From assembly GCF_001613795.1 (NCBI RefSeq), contig NZ_LPVZ01000009.1, positions 1 through 52,121 of the forward strand: a stretch of 52,121 nucleotides of DNA, read 5' to 3'. Within the stretch, counting starts at the first letter, position 1, and the number at the start of each line of letters is the position of its first letter. Source of the DNA: Thalassospira sp. MCCC 1A01148 (GTDB taxonomy: Bacteria; Pseudomonadota; Alphaproteobacteria; Rhodospirillales; Thalassospiraceae). Below the pieces are notes generated by a model. It searched no databases and was not told the origin of the DNA. It worked only from the letters and a program-made list of their open reading frames with translations. Shown here one piece after another: positions 17,729-26,108 of this stretch. Made by a program: the position numbers and the translations under genes.

Positions 17729-18709
17729 ATGCGTCTTAAGACCTTCACCGCCCCCACCATGACCGAGGCGATGGCGCTCGTTAAAGAGCATATGGGCACT
17801 GATGCCATCATTGTTTCGACACAGGATATCCCGGGCAGTGGCGTGCGCCTGACGGCAGCCCTTGATCGCGATCCCGACTTTGACGATGACGGCGGACCGG
17901 CCCCCGCGCTTCAGGAACAGCTTGATACGGTCGAGGCCGCACTGACGCGGCACAATTTGCCGGAACGGTTGCGCATTCGGCTATGTGACCTGATGGCACG
18001 CGAAACAGCCGCCGCATCCGAGCAACAATTGCTGGCAGGTGCGCTTGATGAAATTTTTGATTTCTCACCACTGCCCGAAAAGAACACGCCGCGTGCCTTG
18101 GCCTTTGTCGGACCGCCCGGATCGGGCAAAACACTGGCCGTTGCCAAAACCGCTGCCCGCGCGGTGATGAAGAAACGCAAAGTCGCTGTTCTTTCAACCG
18201 ATTACAAACGTGCCGGCGGAATTGCCCAGCTTGAAGCCTTCACCAGAATTCTCAAGATCGACCTGCTGCAGGCCAAATCACCAGATGAGCTCAAGGCGCG
18301 CTTTGGCGAAATACGCGATGCGGACGTCATCCTGATCGATACGGCAAGCTGCAACCCCTACCTTGAAAGCGAAATTGGCACGCTTTGTGAATTCATGAAA
18401 GCGGTACCGAGTGAACCGGTACTGGTGAACCCTGCGGGAATTGATGCCTATGAGTCCGCTGATATAGCCAATGCCTTTGCCGATGGCGGCGCAACACGCG
18501 TGATGATCTCGCGACTTGATGTTGCTGCACGCCTTGGCGGTGCGCTATATGGAGCGGATTCAGGAAATCTTTCCCTTTGCAATGTCAGTATGACAGCCCA
18601 GGTTGCGGACGGCCTGACCGCCCTTAGTCCCCTTGCCTTGGCAAAACTTCTGATACCGTCCCATCGCGCTGACACCGCGAAACCGAGCTTCTCCGAGGTC
18701 GTGAAATGA
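17729..18709 (+). CDS. flhF: FlhF-like SRP-type GTPase with altered G motifs
   Basis: 326 residues. FlhF is a relative of Ffh and FtsY that places flagella at a cell site. The N-terminus MRLKTFTAPTMTEAMALVKEHMGTDAIIVST is the FlhF B domain. The G domain (about 125-315) keeps Walker A (GPPGSGKT). However, the usual DTAGR of G3 reads DTASCNP and the TKLD of G4 reads SRLD, so GTP hydrolysis may be impaired. I chose the ATG at 17729 because AGGGGGA lies directly upstream; a TTG 30 bases earlier is less likely. The stop overlaps the flhG start (ATGA), so the two are translationally coupled. Confidence 0.88.
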   Translation: MRLKTFTAPTMTEAMALVKEHMGTDAIIVSTQDIPGSGVRLTAALDRDPDFDDDGGPAPALQEQLDTVEAALTRHNLPERLRIRLCDLMARETAAASEQQLLAGALDEIFDFSPLPEKNTPRALAFVGPPGSGKTLAVAKTAARAVMKKRKVAVLSTDYKRAGGIAQLEAFTRILKIDLLQAKSPDELKARFGEIRDADVILIDTASCNPYLESEIGTLCEFMKAVPSEPVLVNPAGIDAYESADIANAFADGGATRVMISRLDVAARLGGALYGADSGNLSLCNVSMTAQVADGLTALSPLALAKLLIPSHRADTAKPSFSEVVK

Positions 18710-19494
18710 CTACCAAGTCTGATGCTTCACCCAAATCTGCCCCGCGGGCCAGAGGCCGCAATGTTCTTGCTGTCGCGTCTGGTAAAGGCGGCGTGGGCAA
18801 GACCTGGTTTTCCATCACCCTGACCCATGCGCTGGTGCTGGAAGGTCACAAGACCCTGTTGTTTGACGGTGACCTTGGCCTGGCGAATATCGACATTCAG
18901 CTTGGCCTGATGCCGAAATATGATCTGGGCGGCGTGATTTCCGGTCGGATCGGCCTTAAGGATGCGGTCACCCATTTCCCGGATGGCGATTTCGATATTA
19001 TTGCCGGGCGCAGCGGATCGGGTAGCCTTGCCAACCTGCCTGCCACCCGTTTGCAGGCCCTTTCAGACGATTTGCTCCAAACCGGCAAGGAATATGATAA
19101 AGTATTGATCGACCTTGGCGCAGGTGTTGACCAGGGCGTGCGTCAGATGACGGGGCTCGCCAACACGGTGATCGTAATTACCAATGGTGATCCGACGTCT
19201 TTGACCGATGCCTATGCCTTTATCAAGGTCACCCATATGGCCCGACCGAAAACCGATATCCGGGTCGTGGTCAATATGGCCAGAGACAAGAAAGAAGGTC
19301 AGGCGATCTATAACAAGCTTCTCAAGGCCTGCGAGGGCTTTTTGAAAATATCGCCGCCATTGCTTGGTGTTGTGCGGGCAGATTCCAAAGTATCGGAATG
19401 CATCCGCAATCAAACGCCGCTTTTGACCCGTCATCCGAATTGCGATGCAGCCCACGACATAGAGGCAATCGCCCGAACCCTTCTCGAGGAGTAG
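18706..19494 (+). CDS. flhG: MinD-like ATPase FlhG (FleN)
   Basis: 262 residues. FlhG is a MinD-family ATPase that limits flagellar number and normally stimulates the FlhF GTPase. The deviant Walker A KGGVGKT is at about 26-32, then LLFDGDLGLANID and VLIDLGAGVD (Walker B region). The N-terminal 18 residues (Ser/Lys/Arg-rich) lack the DQAxxLR activator motif of typical FlhG. Near the C-terminus there is no obvious MinD-type amphipathic membrane helix. The ATGA overlap with flhF shows coupling. Confidence 0.9.
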   Translation: MTTKSDASPKSAPRARGRNVLAVASGKGGVGKTWFSITLTHALVLEGHKTLLFDGDLGLANIDIQLGLMPKYDLGGVISGRIGLKDAVTHFPDGDFDIIAGRSGSGSLANLPATRLQALSDDLLQTGKEYDKVLIDLGAGVDQGVRQMTGLANTVIVITNGDPTSLTDAYAFIKVTHMARPKTDIRVVVNMARDKKEGQAIYNKLLKACEGFLKISPPLLGVVRADSKVSECIRNQTPLLTRHPNCDAAHDIEAIARTLLEE

Positions 19495-19501
19495 GTTTGT
19501 C

Positions 19502-21133
19502 ATGACGCTCCCGCCACAAGCAATATCGCCCGGCCCGGCCGTCGGTGGACATGCTTCGGCGGGAAGCTCGGCCGGGCAAGCCAATCAGGGGTCCGTTCCA
19601 GCCCAAATCAACGCTACCGTAACGGGTGCGACCTCTCAACAGGTTGCTGCGGCACTTGCCAAGCTTCCTGTCGAAACCCTGATGCAGGCCTCGGTTCAGT
19701 CACAATCAGGCACGCAACTTACCCTTGCCACGGCCCTTGGTGCCGTCACGGTTAAGGTACCTACGCCTCTGCCGGGCAATCTTGGCGATCTTCTGTGGAC
19801 CCGCATTCCGACAACCAACCCGGGCAGCGGACAAACCACATCCGGGGGCAATCCGGCAGAAGGCATGCGTCTGCAACTTTTGCCCCAAACGCTGACACCG
19901 GGGGGCTCCGGGGTCACCGGCGGGCTTGCCAGTGGAAACATTGCCGGAAGCACGCTGACACCCGGACAGACATTTAGCGCAGTTACCACATCCATCCTCA
20001 ACATGCCCAATGGCACTCAATTACCCGCCGGAAGCCAGACACAGGTGATCTTCCTTGGTCAAGGTACGGTAACAGCACAACAAGCCGCCAATGTAATGGC
20101 ATCGGCAACCAATGCAGGTACCGCTGGCATGGCAACGGGTGCGTCGGGCGGGGCTGCTGCCGGGATGGCACCCACCATTGCCGCGCAAACAGCGGGTGGA
20201 CAGGCAACAGCAGGTACGTTGATGCTGACAGGGACGGTCCTGCCAGCCAATAGCGCCGAGGCACGCATGCTGCCGCAGGGCTTTACTGCTCTTCGTACCT
20301 CTGCCGGGATTGTCGGCATCAAACTGCCGGTCCCCGCACCAACCGGCGCGACTTTGTCCTTCAACGTGGATCCTTCTGGCGCGGCGAAGCCATCCGTCTC
20401 CGCCCCCATGACAGAGGCGCAATTGATCGCGCGCGGCCAAACTGCGGCCCTGACCCATGATTGGGACAGCCTGCACAAGGCGGTCAGTGTGCTTCAACAA
20501 CATGATCCGGGTGCCGCACTTAGTTTGCTAAACAACATCCCGCAGGCTGGGCCGAAACTGACAACGACCATGATGTTCTTCTTTGCTGCCATGACAGGTC
20601 AGGGCGGAAACTTGCGCAGCTGGATCGGCGACCGCGCGGCAAACAGTCTGGCCTCGCTGGCTGATGCAGATGGCGGCGGACTTAAACGACTTGAAGGTGA
20701 CTTTGGTCAACTGCGTGCCATGGCGACCGAAGACAGGCCTGATGGCTGGCGCGTCATGGCAATGCCGTTCAATATGGGCGACAAGATCGAACAGCTTCAG
20801 ATGGGTTGGCGTCATGGCAACCATGAGAACGACCCGGACAAACCCGATGATCAGGGAACACGTTTCCTGCTTGATCTGTCGTTCAGTGTGGTGGGCCACA
20901 CCCAGCTTGATGGACTGGTGAAAGGTGACGAAAGCAAATTCGATCTGATTGTGCGCACCGAAAATCCGTTGCAATCCCATAACCGCGATGACATCCGCGG
21001 CATCTTCCGAGAGGCCCTGCAAATTGCCGGGTATAAAGGACATATTCAGTTTCAGGACGGATCGCGATTTGTTGAAATTGCGCCGGTACCCGATGATGAC
21101 GGACCGAATTCCCACCACGGATTAGAGGCTTAA
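19502..21133 (+). CDS. Second FliK-like protein (flagellar hook-length control-like)
   Basis: 543 residues, by chance the same length as FliK at 4962. Residues 1-300 are Gly/Ala/Thr/Gln/Pro-rich and probably disordered. The C-terminal part (about 350-535) is folded, with MFFFAAMTGQGGNLRSWIGD, WRVMAMPFNMGDKIEQLQMGW and LDLSFSVVGHTQLDGLV. This pattern (beta strands and an xxLDLxxSxxGxxQLDGLV-like core) resembles the Flg_hook domain of FliK-like proteins found next to flhA/flhF in alphaproteobacteria. It starts 7 bases after flhG, so it is in the same operon. I recognise the class but not a specific named gene. It may act on export rather than hook length. Confidence 0.65.
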   Translation: MTLPPQAISPGPAVGGHASAGSSAGQANQGSVPAQINATVTGATSQQVAAALAKLPVETLMQASVQSQSGTQLTLATALGAVTVKVPTPLPGNLGDLLWTRIPTTNPGSGQTTSGGNPAEGMRLQLLPQTLTPGGSGVTGGLASGNIAGSTLTPGQTFSAVTTSILNMPNGTQLPAGSQTQVIFLGQGTVTAQQAANVMASATNAGTAGMATGASGGAAAGMAPTIAAQTAGGQATAGTLMLTGTVLPANSAEARMLPQGFTALRTSAGIVGIKLPVPAPTGATLSFNVDPSGAAKPSVSAPMTEAQLIARGQTAALTHDWDSLHKAVSVLQQHDPGAALSLLNNIPQAGPKLTTTMMFFFAAMTGQGGNLRSWIGDRAANSLASLADADGGGLKRLEGDFGQLRAMATEDRPDGWRVMAMPFNMGDKIEQLQMGWRHGNHENDPDKPDDQGTRFLLDLSFSVVGHTQLDGLVKGDESKFDLIVRTENPLQSHNRDDIRGIFREALQIAGYKGHIQFQDGSRFVEIAPVPDDDGPNSHHGLEA

Positions 21134-21219
21134 GTTCCTGGCATTTTGAAATGAATGCTTTTCCTGTCCGGGGCGCGGTCGTATCCTTGATCCATCACTT
21201 ATGACAACGGTTGGAAGAA

Positions 21220-21621
21220 ATGCTTGAGATTTATCAGCGCCGTAATCTGATCCTGACCGAACCGAACCCCGGTCCACGTATTGATTACGTCGTTACCTTG
21301 CAAAGCAACCTGACCGGTGACAAGGATGTTTTCCCGGCACGTCTGACGCTTCGTTATGTGCCGGACCGTTTGATCCTGAAGACCAACAGTCTGGCGGAAT
21401 ACTACGCTGAAATCGCCAATATCGAATTCGAGAATTTCGAAGCTGCGGCCGTTCTGTTGATGGATGATTTCAACAACGAACTGGTCCCGCGCTGGATCAG
21501 CCTTCGCCTGCACAAACAGACCGCTGACAATGATCAGGTCTTCCATCACGAAACCGCCCTTGAAGACCGCCAGCCGAAATGGGGCAACCCGCGCCTTCTG
21601 GATCGTCTGGAACGTTACTGA
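21220..21621 (+). CDS. QueF-fold (T-fold) protein lacking catalytic residues
   Basis: 133 residues from the ATG at 21220; a TTG start 9 bases upstream is also possible. The pattern NPGPRIDY, then LRYVPDRLILKTNSLAEYY, then LLMDDFNNELVPRWISL follows unimodular QueF (7-cyano-7-deazaguanine reductase), where the matching parts are YIPDEKMVESKSLKLY and DLIELMDPRYIEV. The catalytic Cys of the SLCPITGQPDF motif is replaced (TLQSNLTGDKD). The substrate Glu of ESKSL reads Lys, and the FHE motif reads FEA. So it is QueF-like in fold but cannot be the reductase. It follows the FliK-like gene by 86 bases. Function unknown. Confidence 0.7.
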   Translation: MLEIYQRRNLILTEPNPGPRIDYVVTLQSNLTGDKDVFPARLTLRYVPDRLILKTNSLAEYYAEIANIEFENFEAAAVLLMDDFNNELVPRWISLRLHKQTADNDQVFHHETALEDRQPKWGNPRLLDRLERY

Positions 21622-21634
21622 TTACCCACGTTCC

Positions 21635-22189
21635 TTAGCGGAACGGATTGCCATGCACCCATTGCGTCAGCGAATAGCGTAAACCCGCAGTGGTCGGGGC
21701 CACACGGTGCAGCACAAAGCTGGGAAAGAAGATCGCGGTGCCCCTTTCCATCGGCGCATCAACGAAATTTCCCGCCGGGTTAAGCTGCAACTGCCCGCCT
21801 TCATACTGATCAGGTTCGGAAAGTTGTATGACCATGGTCAGTTTGCGGCGTCTGGCCACGTCGGACGCGCCAACATCACTGTGCCAGTCATAATGTCCGC
21901 GCAGATCACCGGCATAACATGCGATCTGGGCGTCCTCGGCAAACTCGGTCAGGGAAAAGTCAAAGACATTGCGGTTTACATCCGCAACAAGATCTATGAT
22001 CCGGCGGCAAACAGCGGGTTCCTGTTCTTCATTGAACCAGGTGATCTTGGAACGGCGGATGTGGGTTGCCGTTTGTCCCTGCACAAGGCCACCTTCGTCC
22101 ATCTCATGGGCAAAACCATTGATCAGACGGTCACAGGTGGCCGGATCCAGCGCATCCGGGACAATTGCAAACATTTCTTCCGGGAACAT
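21635..22189 (-). CDS. 2-oxoglutarate-Fe(II) oxygenase (prolyl-4-hydroxylase-like)
   Basis: 184 residues. The double-stranded beta-helix oxygenase core carries the metal triad H103-x-D105 (HYDWHSD) and H161 (FVLHRVAP), plus the 2-oxoglutarate-binding R171 (RYSLTQW). These proteins hydroxylate protein or small-molecule substrates using Fe(II), O2 and 2-oxoglutarate; the substrate here cannot be told. A GGAGAG site precedes the ATG. It runs convergent to the QueF-like gene with a 13-base gap, and lies 143 bases downstream of the ABC transporter ATPase gene on the same strand. Confidence 0.85.
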   Translation of the reverse strand: MFPEEMFAIVPDALDPATCDRLINGFAHEMDEGGLVQGQTATHIRRSKITWFNEEQEPAVCRRIIDLVADVNRNVFDFSLTEFAEDAQIACYAGDLRGHYDWHSDVGASDVARRRKLTMVIQLSEPDQYEGGQLQLNPAGNFVDAPMERGTAIFFPSFVLHRVAPTTAGLRYSLTQWVHGNPFR

Positions 22190-22332
22190 TTACGACACTC
22201 TCCATGCCGCAAGGGCCCGGTATTGAATGCCCCGGCCCCAAGACAATTCTTTGCGGTAAGTTGCTATAAGACCAATCAAAGGGTGATTCCAGCAAATTCG
22301 GTACATGCCATCATCGCATCTTTGGCGAAAGG

Positions 22333-22980
22333 TCAATCGATCTTGATCACCCGTCCACCAGCTGCTTCGCCATCGTCTGGATCATGGGTAACCATCAGGG
22401 TTGGCAAGCTGTTCTTGCGGCAGAGATCAAATACAAACGATCTGATCTGTGACCTCAGGCCGCTATCAAGTTTTGAAAATGGCTCATCCAGCAACAAGGC
22501 ACACGGTTCAGACAGCAGAACCCGCATCAAGGCTACACGCGCGCGTTGCCCGCCTGAAAGTGTTGCCGGATCGCGATCATAAAACCCGTCCATCTCTGCA
22601 CTGGAAAGCGCGGCCTCAACCCGTGCATGGCGGTTTCCCCGGCCCTTGATATGTGATGGCAGCGCAAAAGCCAAGTTGCCACCAACCGAAAGGTGTGGGA
22701 ACAACAGATCATCCTGAAACAGAATACCAACATGACGTTCCTGCGGGGTCAACCCCGCAAGGGGTGTACCATTCAGAACCACCTCGCCGGTGACATCAAA
22801 TGTATCTGGCAAGGTGCCGCAGATATGTCCAAGCAAACTGGATTTACCCGATCCACTTGGCCCCATAAGGGTCACGATTTCACCAGGCGCAATCGTCAGA
22901 TCGACGGCCACCAGTTCACGCCCATCAAGACGCACGCGGACATCGCGTAACTCCAGCCCATTTTTAAGCGTTTCAGGCAT
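22333..22980 (-). CDS. ABC transporter ATP-binding protein, YnjD-like
   Basis: 215 residues. It energises import through the adjacent permease. Walker A GPSGSGKSS (about 40-48), Q-loop FQDDLLF, signature LSGGQRARVALMR and Walker B ALLLDEPF, then the H-loop THDPDDG are all present. It is the third gene of a binding protein-permease-ATPase operon with a 3-base gap to the permease. The set matches the YnjBCD family of E. coli, whose substrate is not established. Confidence 0.9.
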   Translation of the reverse strand: MPETLKNGLELRDVRVRLDGRELVAVDLTIAPGEIVTLMGPSGSGKSSLLGHICGTLPDTFDVTGEVVLNGTPLAGLTPQERHVGILFQDDLLFPHLSVGGNLAFALPSHIKGRGNRHARVEAALSSAEMDGFYDRDPATLSGGQRARVALMRVLLSEPCALLLDEPFSKLDSGLRSQIRSFVFDLCRKNSLPTLMVTHDPDDGEAAGGRVIKID

Positions 22981-22983
22981 TCA

Positions 22984-24669
22984 TCATCCCTTGTTCTGCG
23001 CCCCCATGCCGCGCCGGTTGCGGAACAAAACCGCTGGTATCAGCAAGGTAAGGGCAAAGCCAACAAATGGCAGGACCATTTGCAACAAGCCATAAATGCC
23101 AATCATTCGGCGATCCCCGCCAGATGCGAGTGCGACCGCCTCGGTCGTGACCGTGGCAAAGCGCCCTGCCCCGATCAACAGTGTTGGCAAGTATTGCCCC
23201 ACCGTCACCGCAAGGCCGACTGCGGCGGCGGTTAGAACTGCACGTGTCAAAAGCGGCAAACGCACCAGCCAGAATGTCCGTGCTGGTGACGCCCCAAGAC
23301 AAAGGGCGGTTTGCCCATAGCGCGGATCAAGGGCTCGGAATGGCTCTGACAGGGACAGAAACACATAGGGCGCAACAAACACCAAATGCCCCAGCACAAC
23401 CGACAGCAATGTGCGTTCAAGACCAAGCAGCGTAAAGAAGACCTGCAATCCAAACATAAAACTGATCTGTGGCATCAGAAGCGGCAGGTAAATCAACAGC
23501 ATGGCACGGCGTCCGGCCGCCTTGCCTGTGCGGACCTCGTTCTCAAGGCAGCCCAGAACCAGCGTGACCGCAACCAAAACTGCCGGAATGCCGATCAAAA
23601 GTGTCGTTGTCAGGCTGCTACCGATTGCATCCAACTCGCGCGCCCAAAGACGCAAGCTGAACCCGCGCGGCAACAGATCGGGAAATGCCCAGAACCCGGC
23701 AACACTCCAGACCAGAAGCACCGCAAGACCCAGCACCACCGCACCGGCTGCCTCCAGCGCCAACAGTGCAGATGCCCCCCTGACGGCGCTGTCTTTCCTG
23801 AAACGATGCCCGTCCTCTGCCCAATGGCGCCCCAGGGCCCCGATGATCCGTTCGCCCGCAATCCAGACCACCATTGCCGCGATCACGATCAAAAGCTGCA
23901 AGACAGCAGCACTGGATGCCATGAAACGCAGGCCAAGATCCGGATCGGATAACCATCCCAGAATGCGAACGGCCAGCGGGGCCGGTGTCGTCGGTGCCAG
24001 AATGATCGCCACATCGACAACCGATGTCGAATAGGCAAGCACGGCCAGAACCGGCAGGCGGATTTGCGGATAGACGCGCGGCAAGGTTGCCTTGAACCAC
24101 CCGGCGGTTTTTCCATATCCAAGGGTTGCTGTGACCTGTGCCGTGCGGTCTGTATCAGCTTGCGGCAGGGCCGAAAGCGTCATCAAAAACAAGAACGGGA
24201 TTTCCTTTGCCACCAGCCCGGCAATCAGCGCCATTCCCCAAGGGTCATGGATAATCGCAATATCGGGCGGGCGGTCCCATCCGGCAAATTGTGCCACCAG
24301 TCTTACGATCCAGCCCGATGGTGCTATCAGGAATGCCAGCCCAAAGGCCGCCGTCGCATGCGGAACGGACAGGATCGGCGACAAAACCCGTTGCATGGCG
24401 CGAAATATGCGCGTGCCCTGCCAGGCCGCACAAAAAAGCATGACAATCGCAACTGAGATCGCGGTAGCAATCAAGCCATTGACGAATGACAGCCGGATGG
24501 ATGCGTCAAGACCGGGCTGCGCAAACAGCGCCTGCCACGGATCAAGGGATGGCGTCGTACCGCCAAGTGCTGGCAATATCCCGAACGCAGGCAAAACTGT
24601 GCCAATCAGCCCGGCAGAAACCGGGCCGATCATCAGAACGATTGTCAGGATCGGAACAAAACGCAACAT
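22984..24669 (-). CDS. ABC transporter permease, two fused permease domains, YnjC-like
   Basis: 561 residues with about twelve predicted membrane segments, arranged as two homologous permease halves (about 1-260 and 290-555) as in ThiP/FbpB/YnjC. Each half has a cytoplasmic EAA-type loop; the first includes LVAKEIPFLFLMTLSALPQ with TATLGYGK, and the second SLSEPFRALDPRYGQTALCLGASPARTFW. It lies 6 bases after the binding-protein gene and 3 bases before the ATPase gene, so one transcript is likely. Confidence 0.88.
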   Translation of the reverse strand: MLRFVPILTIVLMIGPVSAGLIGTVLPAFGILPALGGTTPSLDPWQALFAQPGLDASIRLSFVNGLIATAISVAIVMLFCAAWQGTRIFRAMQRVLSPILSVPHATAAFGLAFLIAPSGWIVRLVAQFAGWDRPPDIAIIHDPWGMALIAGLVAKEIPFLFLMTLSALPQADTDRTAQVTATLGYGKTAGWFKATLPRVYPQIRLPVLAVLAYSTSVVDVAIILAPTTPAPLAVRILGWLSDPDLGLRFMASSAAVLQLLIVIAAMVVWIAGERIIGALGRHWAEDGHRFRKDSAVRGASALLALEAAGAVVLGLAVLLVWSVAGFWAFPDLLPRGFSLRLWARELDAIGSSLTTTLLIGIPAVLVAVTLVLGCLENEVRTGKAAGRRAMLLIYLPLLMPQISFMFGLQVFFTLLGLERTLLSVVLGHLVFVAPYVFLSLSEPFRALDPRYGQTALCLGASPARTFWLVRLPLLTRAVLTAAAVGLAVTVGQYLPTLLIGAGRFATVTTEAVALASGGDRRMIGIYGLLQMVLPFVGFALTLLIPAVLFRNRRGMGAQNKG

Positions 24670-24675
24670 GCGTTA

Positions 24676-25917
24676 TTATTGCACAACGCCGTAACGTTTT
24701 TGCCATTCGGTTTCGACCAGCGACATCCAGCTTGGATGCGGTTCCGGCAGAACCGTACCGCGTTCGGACGGGGCAAGCGATGCAATGCCAAGATCAAGAT
24801 TGGCAAAGGCTTCCTGCATGTCTTTGGGCAGTTTATCCATCGCCAGAACCGTATCCGCCCCCCAATATTGCGGGTCCTGCTTGCGAAGCTGGGCTTCAGG
24901 TGACATCAGGAAATCGGCCAGTACAACTGCGCCTGCCTTGGCAGATGCGTTATAGGGAATGGCGACAAAGTTGGTGTTGCCAAGCGTGCCATTCTCAAAC
25001 ACATAGGACCGGACGGTATCAGGAAGCTCGAACGCTTCAATTGCCGAGGACACTTCGCCGGAACTGAATGAAAACGCGATATCGACTTCATTATCCGCCA
25101 GAAGCGTACGCATCGATGCCCCGTTCTGCGGGTAGGCCTGACCATCGCGCCACAACAGCGGCTGCAAGTCTTCAAGATAGCCCCAAAGCGGTGCCAAAGT
25201 TGCCTTTGCATCGGTTTCGTCAGCTGGCTGCTGCAGAACACTCGGGTCTTCCACCAGTTCAGTCAGAATCTGTTTAAGGAAGGTCGATCCCATATAGTTC
25301 GGCGGCTGCGGATAGGTAAAGCGGCCCGGATGTTTGACCAGCCATTCCAGAAGCTCCTGGGCTGATTTCGGCACATCATCAAGCTTGGCCGTATCGTAAT
25401 AAAAACTGACCTGCGCCATGCCCCACGGTGCTTCAAGCCCGTCGGTCGGCACGGTGAAATCGTTGACCACTGTCGGTTTGCCTTCGACATCGACATAGGC
25501 GAAATTCGGTGTCTGTTCTGCCCACGGCCCAAATAAAAGGTCATTGCGCTTCATCGCGGCAAAGTTTTCGCCGTTAATCCAGATCATATCAACCGCCCCG
25601 CCATCATCGACACCAGCGGTTTTTTCCGACAACACCCGTGTAACGGCGTCGGCGGTATCAGTCAGTTTGACCTGAACGACCTCAACCCCGTAACGTTCGC
25701 GCACCTGTTCACCCGCCCAGGCGATGTAATCATTAATGCGTGGCTCCCCGCCCCAGGCATGCCAATAAACAGTCTGGCCGCGGGCCTGATCCAGAACAGA
25801 TTGCCAGTTGCCCACATCCGGGGCCGGGTCGGCAAAAGCCGGGGTCGACAATGATGTCGCAGCAATGCCGGTTGCCAACGCCAAAGCAGAAACGAAAGTG
25901 CGCATTCTTGACCGCAT
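24676..25917 (-). CDS. ABC transporter substrate-binding protein, YnjB-like
   Basis: 413 residues. It is a periplasmic solute-binding protein with a cleavable signal peptide (basic start, hydrophobic ALALATGIAATS, cleavage near AFADPA). The mature part has the YnjB pattern VYWHAWGGEPRINDYIAW, VDMIWINGENFAAMKRNDLLFGPW and VAIPYNASAKAGAVVLADFLMSPEAQLRKQDP. I chose the ATG at 25917 because AAAGGA lies 9-10 bases upstream; longer frames reach 26016 but would bury the signal peptide. The ligand is unknown. Confidence 0.9.
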   Translation of the reverse strand: MRSRMRTFVSALALATGIAATSLSTPAFADPAPDVGNWQSVLDQARGQTVYWHAWGGEPRINDYIAWAGEQVRERYGVEVVQVKLTDTADAVTRVLSEKTAGVDDGGAVDMIWINGENFAAMKRNDLLFGPWAEQTPNFAYVDVEGKPTVVNDFTVPTDGLEAPWGMAQVSFYYDTAKLDDVPKSAQELLEWLVKHPGRFTYPQPPNYMGSTFLKQILTELVEDPSVLQQPADETDAKATLAPLWGYLEDLQPLLWRDGQAYPQNGASMRTLLADNEVDIAFSFSSGEVSSAIEAFELPDTVRSYVFENGTLGNTNFVAIPYNASAKAGAVVLADFLMSPEAQLRKQDPQYWGADTVLAMDKLPKDMQEAFANLDLGIASLAPSERGTVLPEPHPSWMSLVETEWQKRYGVVQ

Positions 25918-25942
25918 CTCGGACAATCCTTTTACCTGATGA

Positions 25943-25975
25943 CCCGCAGCCTCAACGGAAATGAGCGCGGGCTGC
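25943..25975 (-). promoter_or_regulatory. Stem-loop in the leader of the ynjBCD-like operon
   Basis: On the minus strand GCAGCC and GGCTGC pair around an 18-base loop that contains TCA/TGA. It lies about 25 bases before the chosen start. I compared the leader with TPP and cobalamin riboswitch cores and found no match. It could be a regulatory structure or an operator. Confidence 0.35.
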
Positions 25976-26108
25976 TTATTTGATTTTGCTATCCTCACTT
26001 TTTCAACAGACCGCACATAAAATCAATTCACGCTTGCGTTAGAGCCTGATCAAACTCACTTTGTCTGCAATCAGTTGACCACCTTCGGGGCCTTTAAGGA
26101 CACTTGCG

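Noticed and set aside
21707..22582. 291-codon frame on the + strand opposite the oxygenase and ABC ATPase
   Set aside because: Spans two recognised minus-strand genes and their gap; no motif.
25918..26108. TPP riboswitch before the ynjB-like gene or Mn2+ (yybP-ykoY) riboswitch before the TerC gene
   Set aside because: Both are natural guesses from the gene families, but I could not find the conserved cores in either direction.
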